64,000 bases of DNA from Cupriavidus sp. D384. Lineage in GTDB: Bacteria; Pseudomonadota; Gammaproteobacteria; Burkholderiales; Burkholderiaceae. The stretch spans positions 1-64,000 of the forward strand of contig NZ_BBQI01000130.1 of NCBI RefSeq assembly GCF_001652915.1, written 5' to 3'. Below are positions 26,333 through 34,711 of this stretch, in pieces. The notes below the pieces were generated by a model. The model searched no databases. It saw only the letters and a list, made by a program, of their open reading frames with translations, and had not been told where the DNA came from. Position numbers and translations under genes: made by a program. The first letter of the stretch is position 1; each line of letters opens with the position of its first letter.

Positions 26333-26485
26333 ATGGCAACCCGACGCAAAAAAACCGCGGATCCCGACCCGTCCGCCGCAGCGCTGCACGGCGGCGATCC
26401 CGCGGCATCCGACGCCGCCGAGTCTTCCGCCAGCAAAGGCATCTACCAGGATCTGCCGAACGCGATCATGGAACATCGGGGCTGA
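26333..26485 (+). CDS. Small hypothetical protein (50 aa)
   Basis: A short ORF beginning MATRRKKTADPDPSAAALHG and ending IYQDLPNAIMEHRG. The product is charged and probably disordered, with no signal peptide or membrane segment. It lies 32 bases before the LysR gene on the same strand. The ribosome site is weak. The last residues (YQDLPNAI) look protein-like rather than random, but no family is recognised. Confidence 0.35.
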   Translation: MATRRKKTADPDPSAAALHGGDPAASDAAESSASKGIYQDLPNAIMEHRG

Positions 26486-26517
26486 CCGGCCACCCGCCCC
26501 TTCCTCCCGCCCCCCAA

Positions 26518-27453
26518 ATGGACAAGCTGCTCGCCCTGAAAATGTACGTCGAGACCGTCGATGCGAGGGGCTTCTCGGCCGCCGCGCGACGCATGAACCT
26601 GGCCACTTCGTCGGTCACGCGCACGCTGGACGGCCTGGAGGCATCGCTGGGCACGGTGCTGCTCAACCGGTCCACGCGGCAGGTCACGGTGACCGAGGCC
26701 GGCGCCAGCTACTACCAGCAGGCGCGCCAGATCCTCGAAGCCGTGGCCGAGGCCGATGCCTCGATTGCCGACCATGGCGACCAGCCGGTGGGGCAACTGC
26801 GGGTATCGCTGCCGGTGGCGTTCGGGCGCTGCTGCATTTCACCCCATCTGGGCGACTGGCTGGCCCGTTTTCCGCAACTCGAACTCGATGTCGAACTGAC
26901 CGACAGCATCGTCGACCTGCTCGGCGCCCGCGTGGACGTCTCCGTGCGGCTTGGCAGCGCGGCAGCCTACGACAACGTGATCGCGCGCGAGATTGGCCGC
27001 TTCCGCCGGCTGGTCGTCGCCAGCACCGGCTATCTCGACCGGCACGGCACACCCGCCGAGCCGGCCGACCTGGTGAACCATCGCTGCCTGCGCTTCAGCT
27101 TCGGCTCCCGCGACCAGGCCTGGCGGTTCCGCCCGGACGCCGGTGACGGCCGTGAGGGCAGCGAGCCGATCAGCGTGCCGGTCAGCGGCCCCTACCGCAG
27201 CAACAATATCGAGGTGTTGCGCGACATGGCGCTGGCTGGCGGCGGCGTGGCCCTGCTGCCGGACTGGCTGGTCGATGCCGATATCGCGGCCGCCCGGCTG
27301 ACAGTGCTGTTCGACGACTGGTCCGTCACGCCGAACCAGTCGAATTCGGTGGTCACCGCGCTTTACCTGCCGAACCAGCGCGGCTCGCGCCGCATTGCGG
27401 CCTTCCTGGATTTCCTGGCCTCGCTGCCGGGCCCGACTGGCCGGCGCGACTGA
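26518..27453 (+). CDS. LysR family transcriptional regulator
   Basis: A 311-residue regulator with an N-terminal winged HTH (residues 1-60: MDKLLALKMYVETVDARGFS, then SAAARRMNLATSSVTRTLDGLE) and a LysR substrate-binding domain (about 90-300). It belongs to the large subgroup whose effector domain has LRVSLPVAFGR near the start. The inducer is unknown. It lies upstream of, and in the same direction as, the MFS exporter, which is its most likely target; a 25-base inverted repeat sits between them. Confidence 0.9.
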   Translation: MDKLLALKMYVETVDARGFSAAARRMNLATSSVTRTLDGLEASLGTVLLNRSTRQVTVTEAGASYYQQARQILEAVAEADASIADHGDQPVGQLRVSLPVAFGRCCISPHLGDWLARFPQLELDVELTDSIVDLLGARVDVSVRLGSAAAYDNVIAREIGRFRRLVVASTGYLDRHGTPAEPADLVNHRCLRFSFGSRDQAWRFRPDAGDGREGSEPISVPVSGPYRSNNIEVLRDMALAGGGVALLPDWLVDADIAAARLTVLFDDWSVTPNQSNSVVTALYLPNQRGSRRIAAFLDFLASLPGPTGRRD

Positions 27454-27489
27454 TTTCGCCGACGGATTTCAATTTGGCACGCTTTGCAC

Positions 27490-27514
27490 GTGGCGCAACG
27501 CTGAGTTGCGCCAC
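27490..27514. promoter_or_regulatory. Perfect 10-bp inverted repeat upstream of MFS gene
   Basis: GTGGCGCAAC (27490-27499) and GTTGCGCCAC (27505-27514) flank the 5-base spacer GCTGA. It lies 36 bases after the LysR stop and 70 bases before the MFS start. Only a short, interrupted T-stretch follows, so it could be a weak terminator of the lysR transcript or an operator for the transporter gene. Confidence 0.5.
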
Positions 27515-27584
27515 TTTGTGATTCCCGCAACGCCTTCGCGCGCCTACGCTCTGGACATCGCAACCCGATCTCCATTCCAGAGCC

Positions 27585-28781
27585 ATGCAAGCCCAAACCT
27601 CCCCCAACGCCGGCGCCTCCAGCGCCGCCCCCATGTCCGGCACGCTGGTTGCGCTGTTTTCGCTCTGCGCAGGCGTGCTTGTCGCCAACCTGTACTACGC
27701 CCAGCCGATCATCGAACTGATCGCTCCGGCGGTGGGCCTGTCCGCGCAGAGCGCCAGCGTGATCGTGTCGCTGACCCAGATCGGCTATGCCATCGGCCTG
27801 TTTTTCCTGGTGCCGCTGGCCGACCTGCTCGAAAACCGCCGGCTCCTGATGGTCAGCGGCGTCGCCGCGGCAGCAAGCCTGGTAGGCGCCGCGCTGTCGT
27901 CACAGCCAGGCGTGTTCCTGCTGGTGTCGCTGCTGCTGGGCCTGAGTTCGGTCAGCGTGCAGATCCTGATTCCGCTCGCGGCACACCTGGCGCCCGAGGC
28001 GCTGCGCGGCCGTACCGTCGGCACGATCATGGGCGGCCTGCTGTCGGGCATCCTGCTGTCGCGGCCGTTGTCGAGCATGGCGGCGCAGTGGTTCGGCTGG
28101 CGCGCGGTGTTCTTCATCGCCGCCGCCATGACGCTGGCTACCGTGGTCATCATCGCGATGACGTTGCCGCGCCGCGAGCCGCAGCACCGCGCCAGCTACG
28201 CCAGCCTGCTGGCCTCGCTGTGGCATCTGTTCACGCGCTTTGCGGTGCTGCGCCAGCGCGCGCTGCTGCAGGGCCTGCTGTTTGCCGCGTTCAGCCTGTT
28301 CTGGACCGCCGCGCCGCTGGAGCTGGCCGCGCGCTATGGGCTGTCGCAATCGCAGATCGGCCTGTTTGCGCTGGTGGGCGCGCTGGGTGCCGTGGCCGCA
28401 CCCATCGCCGGGCGACTGGCCGATGCCGGACACACCCGCGTGGCATCGTTCGCCGCCATGATCGTTGCCGCGCTGGCGTTCCTGCCGGGCCTGATCCACG
28501 GCCATGCCGGCCTGTACGGCCTGGCACTGACCGGCATCGTGCTCGACTTCGCGGTGCAGATGAACATGGTGCTGGGCCAGCGCGCGGTCTATGCGCTCGA
28601 CGCCCATAGCCGGGCCCGCCTGAACGCGCTGTACATGACTGCGATCTTCGCCGGCGGCGCGGCGGGTTCGGCCATCGCCAGCGCGCTGTACACGCATGCG
28701 GGTTGGCAGGGCGTGGTGGTGGCGGGCAGCGGGCTGGCGCTCGTGGCGCTGGGCGCACTGGCGATGGCCTCGCGTCGCTGA
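27585..28781 (+). CDS. MFS transporter (drug/metabolite exporter type)
   Basis: A 398-residue major facilitator protein with 12 predicted membrane segments. The first segment is followed by NLYYAQPIIELIAP, a pattern seen in YnfM/CynX-like exporters. The cytoplasmic loop 2-3 motif reads PLADLLENRRLL, with Arg in place of the usual Gly-Arg pattern. The substrate is not predictable. Its probable regulator is the LysR gene immediately upstream. It is followed by a GC-rich hairpin at 28797-28829. Confidence 0.9.
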   Translation: MQAQTSPNAGASSAAPMSGTLVALFSLCAGVLVANLYYAQPIIELIAPAVGLSAQSASVIVSLTQIGYAIGLFFLVPLADLLENRRLLMVSGVAAAASLVGAALSSQPGVFLLVSLLLGLSSVSVQILIPLAAHLAPEALRGRTVGTIMGGLLSGILLSRPLSSMAAQWFGWRAVFFIAAAMTLATVVIIAMTLPRREPQHRASYASLLASLWHLFTRFAVLRQRALLQGLLFAAFSLFWTAAPLELAARYGLSQSQIGLFALVGALGAVAAPIAGRLADAGHTRVASFAAMIVAALAFLPGLIHGHAGLYGLALTGIVLDFAVQMNMVLGQRAVYALDAHSRARLNALYMTAIFAGGAAGSAIASALYTHAGWQGVVVAGSGLALVALGALAMASRR

Positions 28782-28796
28782 TCGCAACAGCCACCG

Positions 28797-28829
28797 GCGC
28801 CCCTCCCCGCGCAAGCGGGCGAGGGGCGC
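28797..28829. repeat. GC-rich palindromic intergenic element
   Basis: Arms GCGCCCCTCCCCGC and GCGGGCGAGGGGCGC face each other across a GCAA tetraloop, with one mismatch. It lies 15 bases after the MFS stop. There is no U-run. It resembles the C(3-4)TC(1-2)/G-rich palindromes at 31841 and 31933 and may be a member of a dispersed REP-like family or a factor-dependent 3' end. Confidence 0.55.
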
Positions 28830-28965
28830 AGCGCCATCAGCACCTGCGCAGACAGAGGCTTTGCAGTGCATCAGGCCTCAATTGAACTTTGGGCGGCCGT
28901 TTCATAGAATCCAGCGCGATGCCGTTCCGGCCTGTTACGCGTTGACCGCGTCAAGGGGTGTGCCG

Positions 28966-29679
28966 ATGAAAGCCGTGCTTGCCCACATCATGCGCAGAAA
29001 GCTGGCGTACGCAGACTTGCCGCTGTTCGCGCATATGCGCGACGAAGGCCTGCCGCCGCAGATCCGGCTCAGCTTCATGCGCGGCTTTGCGTTCTTCGTC
29101 ATGGCCTTTGGCGACCTCAACCGCCACGTGCTGCGCAGCGAGCCGCCGTGCGACGTCTGGCAGGAACAGGTCAACCTGCACACCTTCGAGGACGACCATC
29201 ACTGGCCGTGGTATCTGGAGGATTTCGAGACTCTGGGCTGGGATCGCGTCACCACCACTACCGATGCGCTGCGCGAGATCTGGAGCGACGACACCTGCCG
29301 CAGCCGCGTCCTGATGTACGACCTGTGCGCCATCGTGACCGATGCCCACGGCCCCGAGCGCCTGGCCGTGATCGAAGCCATCGAGGAAACCGGCAATGTC
29401 CTGTTCTCGCTCACGACGCCGCTGGCCGACGCGCTACAGGCCCGCCTGGGCGCCGAGCTGCGCTACCTTGGGGCCTATCACTTCGCGCTCGAATCAGGCC
29501 ATATGCAGCACGCCGATCATTGGTCGCTGGCTGCCATCGCGCTGTCAGACGCGCAGCGCCGGCACTGCGTGGCCCTGGTGGACCGGGTGTTCGACGCCTT
29601 CACCCTGTGGACGCACGAGGCCGACAGGCAGATCCACCGCGCGTCCGCCCTGGCTGCCGTGGCCGCCGCGCCCAGTTAA
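28966..29679 (+). CDS. Conserved hypothetical helical protein, heme-oxygenase-like fold suspected
   Basis: A 237-residue soluble, mostly helical protein. The start at ATG 28966 has AAGGGG upstream. Two His/acid clusters stand out: NLHTFEDDHHWPWYLEDF (about residues 68-85) and ALESGHMQHADHW (about 178-190). Their spacing in long helices recalls the metal ligands of heme-oxygenase-like diiron oxidases and TenA-like proteins. I cannot name the family with certainty. It ends by sharing the tetranucleotide TTAA with the convergent LysR gene. Confidence 0.6.
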   Translation: MKAVLAHIMRRKLAYADLPLFAHMRDEGLPPQIRLSFMRGFAFFVMAFGDLNRHVLRSEPPCDVWQEQVNLHTFEDDHHWPWYLEDFETLGWDRVTTTTDALREIWSDDTCRSRVLMYDLCAIVTDAHGPERLAVIEAIEETGNVLFSLTTPLADALQARLGAELRYLGAYHFALESGHMQHADHWSLAAIALSDAQRRHCVALVDRVFDAFTLWTHEADRQIHRASALAAVAAAPS

Positions 29680-30608
29680 CCGGCGTCGCGGCCGAAGGCG
29701 CTGAACTTCTTCGCCAGGAAATCCACGAACAGCCGGATTCGCGACGACAACTGGTGTCGCTGCTGGTACACGGCGTAGATATTGGCCTCGGGCGTCGCAA
29801 ACTGCGGCAGCACCTGTACCAGCCGGCCGCTGCGCAGGTATCGGTCGACATCCCATTCGGCGCGCAGCACGATGCCGTGTCCCTCCAGCGCCCAGTTCAC
29901 GGCGATCTCGCCGTCGTTGGTCGTCAGGTTGCCCCGTACGTGGACCGATTCGGTGCGCACCTTGGCTCCCTTGACCGGCGCCAGCCGCCATACCCCGTAG
30001 GCGTCGCTGCCCTGCCGGATGCCGATGCAGTTGTGGCGCGGCAGATCGCCCGGCGTCTGCGGCGTGCCGTGCTCGCGCAGATAGCGTGGCGACGCACACA
30101 GCAGGCGGCGGTTCGGTGCCAGCAGCCGTGCCACGATGCGCGCATCGGGCGGCTCGCCAAAACGCACGCAGACATCGAAGGCATCCTCGGTCAGCGGCGG
30201 CGGATCGGCCGACAGCTGCAGCTGGACATCCACGTCCGGGTACATGCGGCTGTACTCGGAAATCACCGGCGCCACATGCATGCGGCCGAAGCCCAGCGTC
30301 GCATTGACGCGCAGCAGCCCGCTGGGCCGGCCCCGGGCGCTGGTCAGCAACTGTTCCAGATCATCCAGTTCGCCCAGGATGCGGCGCGCATGTTCCAGCA
30401 GGACCTCGCCTTCGGGGGTCAGGCTCATACGCCGCGTGGTGCGCGTGACCAGCGGCATGCCGATGCGGGTTTCCATCTGTCCCAGCCGCTTGCTGACCGC
30501 CGCCGTGGTGATGCCCAGATCCCGCGCCGCCGCGCTGAGACTGCCCGCCGTAGCCAGGGCCGTAAAGAAACCCAGCTCCGCCGGCTGGATCGCGCTATTG
30601 GAGGCCAT
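29676..30608 (-). CDS. LysR regulator of the tartrate/glycerate operon (TtuA-like)
   Basis: A 310-residue LysR protein: HTH (about 10-65, FFTALATAGSLSAAARDLGI) and effector domain (about 95-300, LLRVNATLGFGRMHVAP). It is divergently transcribed from the tartrate dehydrogenase gene, with 133 bases between starts that contain an 8-bp dyad (30626-30648). This is the standard arrangement for a LysR activator of the adjoining catabolic operon. It is similar in type to TtuA/DmlR regulators of tartrate and D-malate use. It ends in a shared TTAA with the 237-residue gene. Confidence 0.9.
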   Translation of the reverse strand: MASNSAIQPAELGFFTALATAGSLSAAARDLGITTAAVSKRLGQMETRIGMPLVTRTTRRMSLTPEGEVLLEHARRILGELDDLEQLLTSARGRPSGLLRVNATLGFGRMHVAPVISEYSRMYPDVDVQLQLSADPPPLTEDAFDVCVRFGEPPDARIVARLLAPNRRLLCASPRYLREHGTPQTPGDLPRHNCIGIRQGSDAYGVWRLAPVKGAKVRTESVHVRGNLTTNDGEIAVNWALEGHGIVLRAEWDVDRYLRSGRLVQVLPQFATPEANIYAVYQQRHQLSSRIRLFVDFLAKKFSAFGRDAG

Positions 30609-30625
30609 CCCGCACCTTTAACCTG

Positions 30626-30648
30626 AAAGTTAAGAATGGTTTAACTTT
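30626..30648. promoter_or_regulatory. LysR-type operator dyad
   Basis: AAAGTTAA (30626-30633) and TTAACTTT (30641-30648) form a perfect inverted repeat with a 7-base spacer, starting 18 bases upstream of the LysR ATG. A second overlapping half-site (TTTAAC at about 30618) suggests a tandem site. The AT-rich dyad in a GC-rich background fits the LysR T-N11-A rule and would serve both autoregulation and activation of the tartrate operon. Confidence 0.65.
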
Positions 30649-30741
30649 AGTGCCGATCCAAAACTTCGTCCACCGTCCAGAATCCGTCCAACGCTCAACG
30701 CAGCGGTGAAGCAGATTCCCAGACCAGACAGGAGACGAAAG

Positions 30742-31830
30742 ATGAAGACCTACAAGATCGCAACCATCCCGGGCGACGGCATTGGCAAGGAAGTGGTACC
30801 CGCGGGCCGTGAAGTCATGGAGGCCCTGGCGGCCACCGGCGCCGGCTTCCGCTTCGAGTTCCAGAACTTCGACTGGGGCGGCGACTACTACCGCCAGCAC
30901 GGCGTGATGATGCCCGCCGACGGCCTCGACGCGCTGCGCGACAAGGACGCGATCCTGTTCGGCTCGGCCGGCGACAACCAGATTCCCGACCACATCACGC
31001 TCTGGGGCCTGCGCCTGAAGATCTGCCAGGGCTTCGACCAGTACGCCAACGTGCGCCCGACGCGCATCCTGCCCGGCATCGATGGCCCGCTCAAGCGCTG
31101 CGCGCCCGAAGACCTGAACTGGGTGATCGTTCGCGAGAACTCCGAGGGCGAATACTCGGGCGTGGGCGGCCGCGTGCACCAGGGCCATCCGATCGAGGCC
31201 GCCACCGATGTGTCGATGATGACCCGCGTGGGCGTGGAGCGCATCCTGCGCTTTGCCTTCAGGCTGGCACAGTCGCGGCCGCGCAAGCTGCTGACCGTCA
31301 TTACCAAGTCCAACGCCCAGCGCCATGCCATGGTGATGTGGGACGAGGTGGCCGTGCAGGTGGCGAAGGACTTCCCCGATGTCACGTGGGACAAGGAACT
31401 GGTCGATGCCGCCACCGCGCGCATGGTGAACCGTCCGAAGACGCTGGACACCATCGTCGCCACCAACCTGCACGCCGACATCCTGAGCGACCTGGCCGCC
31501 GCGCTGGCCGGCAGCCTGGGCATCGCCCCGACCGGCAATATCGACCCGGAACGCCGCTATCCGTCGATGTTCGAGCCGATCCACGGCTCCGCCTTCGACA
31601 TCATGGGCAAGGGCCTCGCCAACCCGGTGGGCACCTTCTGGTCGGTCGTCATGCTGCTGGAACACCTTGGCGAGAACGAAGCCGCACAGCGCGTGATGGC
31701 CGCCATCGAGGCCGTCACGGCCAACCCGGCCCTGCATACGGGCGACCTGGGCGGCAAGGCGAAGACCGTCGACGTCACCAAGGCCGTGTGCGACTTCCTG
31801 GCCGACAACAAGCAGGCCAAGGCCGCCTGA
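30742..31830 (+). CDS. ttuC: Tartrate dehydrogenase / D-malate dehydrogenase (TtuC type)
   Basis: A 362-residue NAD-dependent beta-decarboxylating dehydrogenase of the isopropylmalate dehydrogenase family, of the tartrate dehydrogenase branch. Motifs are ATIPGDGIGKEVVP at the N-terminus, the catalytic Tyr in ENSEGEYSGVGG, the catalytic Lys in VITKSNAQRH, and the metal-binding DAATARMV and NLHADILSDL. Enzymes of this branch oxidise tartrate to oxaloglycolate, decarboxylate meso-tartrate to D-glycerate, and use D-malate. The start at 30742 follows AGGAGAC. It is the first gene of the operon with dctA, glycerate kinase, pyk and eno. Confidence 0.9.
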   Translation: MKTYKIATIPGDGIGKEVVPAGREVMEALAATGAGFRFEFQNFDWGGDYYRQHGVMMPADGLDALRDKDAILFGSAGDNQIPDHITLWGLRLKICQGFDQYANVRPTRILPGIDGPLKRCAPEDLNWVIVRENSEGEYSGVGGRVHQGHPIEAATDVSMMTRVGVERILRFAFRLAQSRPRKLLTVITKSNAQRHAMVMWDEVAVQVAKDFPDVTWDKELVDAATARMVNRPKTLDTIVATNLHADILSDLAAALAGSLGIAPTGNIDPERRYPSMFEPIHGSAFDIMGKGLANPVGTFWSVVMLLEHLGENEAAQRVMAAIEAVTANPALHTGDLGGKAKTVDVTKAVCDFLADNKQAKAA

Positions 31831-31840
31831 CTGTCCGACT

Positions 31841-31950
31841 CCCCTCTCCTGATTGCGGGAGAGGGGCCGGGGGGTGTGGCCCTTTGACAGCCACCGTAGC
31901 GTCTCGAGAGGCTTGCCCTCTCCCCTGACCTTCTCCCGCAGGCGGGAGAG
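31841..31950. repeat. Two REP-like C/T-rich palindromes
   Basis: The first palindrome (31841-31866) has arms CCCCTCTCC and GGAGAGGGG. The second (31933-31948) has arms CTCCCGC and GCGGGAG with a 2-base loop, embedded in CCCTCTCCCC and GAGAGGG flanks. Both sit in the 212-base gap between ttuC and dctA. They look like dispersed extragenic palindromes common in related genomes, and may set the 3' end or stability of the ttuC message inside the operon. Confidence 0.6.
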
Positions 31951-32042
31951 GGAAACCCGACGCCCCCAGAACTTGCGGTCCCAGACACGGCCACCAGAGC
32001 CCCGACCGCAGGCGAATCACCTCGAATCAGCAGGAGACAGCC

Positions 32043-33410
32043 ATGATTCAAAGGCTATTGGGCAAGCTGTATGTGCAGGTATTGCTCGGCGTATCGGCCG
32101 GCATTGCGCTCGGCGTGTTCTACCCGGACTTCGGCAGCAGCCTCAAGCCATTCGGCGACGTGTTCATCAAGCTCATCAAGATGGTCTTCGCGCCGATCAT
32201 CTTCGCCACCGTGGTGCTGGGCATCGCGCGCATGGAGAACATGAAGGAACTGGGCCGCGTCGGCGTGCGCGCCCTGCTCTATTTCGAAGTGCTTTCCACG
32301 TTCGCCCTGGCCCTTGGCCTGATCGTCGTGAACGTGGTGCAACCGGGTGCGGGCATGAACGTCGACCCCGCGCACCTCGACGCCAAGGCCATCGCCGCCT
32401 ACACCCATGCTGCCGAAAAGCCCCATTCGTTCATCGACTTCCTGATGAACATGGTGCCCACCAGCGTCATCGATGCGCTGGCCCGCAACGACATCCTCCA
32501 GATCCTGGTCTTCGCCACGCTGTTCGGCATCGCGCTGTCGCATATCGGGCCGCGTGCCCGGCCCGTGGTCGACTTCCTCGACTCGATCACGCACGGCATC
32601 TTCTCGGTGGTCGGCATGATCATGCGCCTGGCGCCGCTGGCGGCCTTCGGGGCCATGGCCTTCACGGTTGGCAAGTACGGCCTGGGCTCGGTGGTGTCCC
32701 TGGGCAAGCTGATGGGCACCATGTACCTCACGTGCCTGTTGTTCGTGGTCATCGTGCTTGGCGGCGTGGCGCGCATGGCGGGCTTCAGCCTCTGGAAATT
32801 CCTGCGCTATATCCGCGACGAACTGTTCACGGTGCTTGGCACCAGCTCGTCGGAATCGGTGGTGCCGCAGTTGATGCGCAAGCTCGAGAACGCAGGCGTG
32901 TCGAAGCCGGTGGTAGGCCTGGTGGTGCCGTCCGGCCTCACGTTCAACCCCGACGGCCAGTGCATCTACTACACGATGGCGGCCATCTTCATCGCCCAGG
33001 CCACCAACACCCCGCTGACGCTGACCGACCAGATCGTGGTACTGGGCGTGCTGTTGCTGACCTCGAAGGGGTCGGCTGGCGTGACCGGCTCCGGCTTCAT
33101 CACGCTGGCCGCCACGCTGGCGTCGATGGGCAAGATTCCGGTGGCCGGCATGGTGCTGCTGCTGGGCGTTGACCGCTTCATGTCCGAGGCCCGCGCCATC
33201 ACCAACACGATCGGCAACGCCGTGGGCACGCTGGCAATTGCGCGCTGGGTTGGCGCCATCGACCAGCAGCGGCTGGAAGCCGCGCTCGACGGCAAGCTGC
33301 AGGACGACCCCGAAGTGCTGGCCGATCCGGCCCCGGTTTCCGCGCCGGCCCCATCGATCGGCACGCACCTGACCCGCGCCGCCGATGCCCACGCCGGCCT
33401 GATGCACTGA
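32043..33410 (+). CDS. dctA: C4-dicarboxylate transporter DctA
   Basis: A 455-residue sodium/proton-coupled dicarboxylate symporter (DAACS family). Signatures are the opening LYVQVLLGVSAGIALG, FIKLIKMVFAPIIFATVVLGIA, the first re-entrant loop GTSSSESVVPQLM and VVPSGLTFNPDGQCIYY. It would import tartrate, malate or related acids for the dehydrogenase encoded upstream. The start has AGGAGA 6 bases before the ATG. It lies within the tartrate operon rather than with dctBD. It probably represents a paralogue dedicated to this pathway. Confidence 0.92.
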   Translation: MIQRLLGKLYVQVLLGVSAGIALGVFYPDFGSSLKPFGDVFIKLIKMVFAPIIFATVVLGIARMENMKELGRVGVRALLYFEVLSTFALALGLIVVNVVQPGAGMNVDPAHLDAKAIAAYTHAAEKPHSFIDFLMNMVPTSVIDALARNDILQILVFATLFGIALSHIGPRARPVVDFLDSITHGIFSVVGMIMRLAPLAAFGAMAFTVGKYGLGSVVSLGKLMGTMYLTCLLFVVIVLGGVARMAGFSLWKFLRYIRDELFTVLGTSSSESVVPQLMRKLENAGVSKPVVGLVVPSGLTFNPDGQCIYYTMAAIFIAQATNTPLTLTDQIVVLGVLLLTSKGSAGVTGSGFITLAATLASMGKIPVAGMVLLLGVDRFMSEARAITNTIGNAVGTLAIARWVGAIDQQRLEAALDGKLQDDPEVLADPAPVSAPAPSIGTHLTRAADAHAGLMH

Positions 33411-33425
33411 CAGGACGACATCGCC

Positions 33426-34700
33426 ATGGAAACCTCACAGGCCCGTGCGCTGCTGCGCCGCATGTTCGATGCCGCCATCGCCGCCGCGCAACCGTCGCTC
33501 ACGCTGGCCCGCTATCTGCCGGAACCGCCGCAATCGCCCAGGGGCCGCACCATCGTGATCGGTGCCGGCAAGGCATCCGCCGCAATGGCCCAGGCCTTCG
33601 AGGCCGCCTGGCCCGGGCCGCTCGAAGGGCTGGTGGTCACGCGCTACGGCTACGCGGTGCCGTGCCAGCGCATCGAGATTGTCGAAGCGGCGCATCCGGT
33701 GCCCGACACCGCCGGGCACGAGGCTGCACGCCGCATGCTGGAACTGGTCTCGGGGCTGACCGAAGATGACCTCGTGGTCAGCCTGATCTCGGGCGGCGGA
33801 TCATCGCTGCTGCCGCTGCCGCTGGCCGGCGTGTCGCTCGAAGACAAGCAGGCCATCAATCGCGCGCTGCTGAAGTCCGGCGCCACCATCACCGAGATGA
33901 ACTGCGTGCGCCGGCATCTGTCGGCCATCAAGGGCGGCCGCCTGGCGGCGGCATGCCATCCGGCGCGCATCTGCAACCTGCTGCTGTCCGATGTGCCGGG
34001 CGACGACCCGATCGATATTGCGTCGGGGCCGACGGTGGCCGATCCCACCACGCGGCACGATGCGCTGGACATCATCCGCCGCTATGGCCTGGATGTGCCG
34101 GCACATGTCCTGCGCGTACTGGATTCCGAGGCCGCCGAAGCCATCAAACCCGGCGACCCCCGCCTGCCGCGCATCGACACCACGCTGATCGCCACGCCGC
34201 GCATGGCGCTGGAAGCCGCCGCGGCGGTGGCGCGCGAAGCCGGGCTTGCCGTGCATCTGCTTGGCGACGCCATCGAAGGCGAGGCGCGCGACGTGGGCCT
34301 GGTGCTTGGCGGCATCGCCCTGGAGGCCGCCGACCACCGGCTGTTTTCCACGCCCTGCGTGCTGCTGTCCGGCGGCGAAACCACGGTCACCGTACGCGGC
34401 AACGGGCGCGGCGGCCGCAATGTCGAGTTCCTGCTGGCCCTTGCCATGACGCTGCGCGGCCACGCCGGCATCCATGCGCTGGCCGGCGACACCGATGGCG
34501 TCGACGGCCAGGAAGAGATTGCCGGCGCCGTCATCAGCCCCGACACGCTGCGGCGCGCATGGGCCCTCGGCATCCGGCCGCAGGACGCGCTCGCCAATAA
34601 CGACGGGCACGGTTTCTTCGCAGCACTGGGCGACGCCGTCATCACCGGCCCCACCCTCACCAACGTCAACGATTTCCGCGCGATCCTGATCGCGCCCTGA
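33426..34700 (+). CDS. ttuD: Glycerate 2-kinase / hydroxypyruvate reductase (MOFRL family, TtuD)
   Basis: A 424-residue DUF4147/MOFRL-family protein. Motifs are IVIGAGKASAAMAQAFE and SLISGGGSSLLPLP in the N-terminal kinase domain, DPTTRHDALDIIRRY, and the C-terminal MOFRL box (LLSGGETTVTVRG, then DTDGVDGQ). It phosphorylates D-glycerate to 2-phosphoglycerate; older annotations call it hydroxypyruvate reductase TtuD. The product is the direct substrate of the enolase encoded two genes downstream. The stop codon overlaps a possible ATG of pyk. Confidence 0.9.
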   Translation: METSQARALLRRMFDAAIAAAQPSLTLARYLPEPPQSPRGRTIVIGAGKASAAMAQAFEAAWPGPLEGLVVTRYGYAVPCQRIEIVEAAHPVPDTAGHEAARRMLELVSGLTEDDLVVSLISGGGSSLLPLPLAGVSLEDKQAINRALLKSGATITEMNCVRRHLSAIKGGRLAAACHPARICNLLLSDVPGDDPIDIASGPTVADPTTRHDALDIIRRYGLDVPAHVLRVLDSEAAEAIKPGDPRLPRIDTTLIATPRMALEAAAAVAREAGLAVHLLGDAIEGEARDVGLVLGGIALEAADHRLFSTPCVLLSGGETTVTVRGNGRGGRNVEFLLALAMTLRGHAGIHALAGDTDGVDGQEEIAGAVISPDTLRRAWALGIRPQDALANNDGHGFFAALGDAVITGPTLTNVNDFRAILIAP

Positions 34701-34711
34701 TGGAGCAACTC

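Noticed and set aside
31841..31950. Possible CRISPR or tandem repeat
   Set aside because: Only two dissimilar palindromes with unequal spacing; no repeat-spacer pattern.
32055..33407. Long open frame on the minus strand opposite dctA (450 codons)
   Set aside because: His/Gln/Arg-rich composition typical of the antisense of a GC-rich gene; dctA on the plus strand has full family motifs.
34700..34711. Pyruvate kinase start at 34700
   Set aside because: Overlaps the previous stop but lacks a Shine-Dalgarno; the ATG at 34712 has GGAG and fits the family N-terminus. Not fully excluded.
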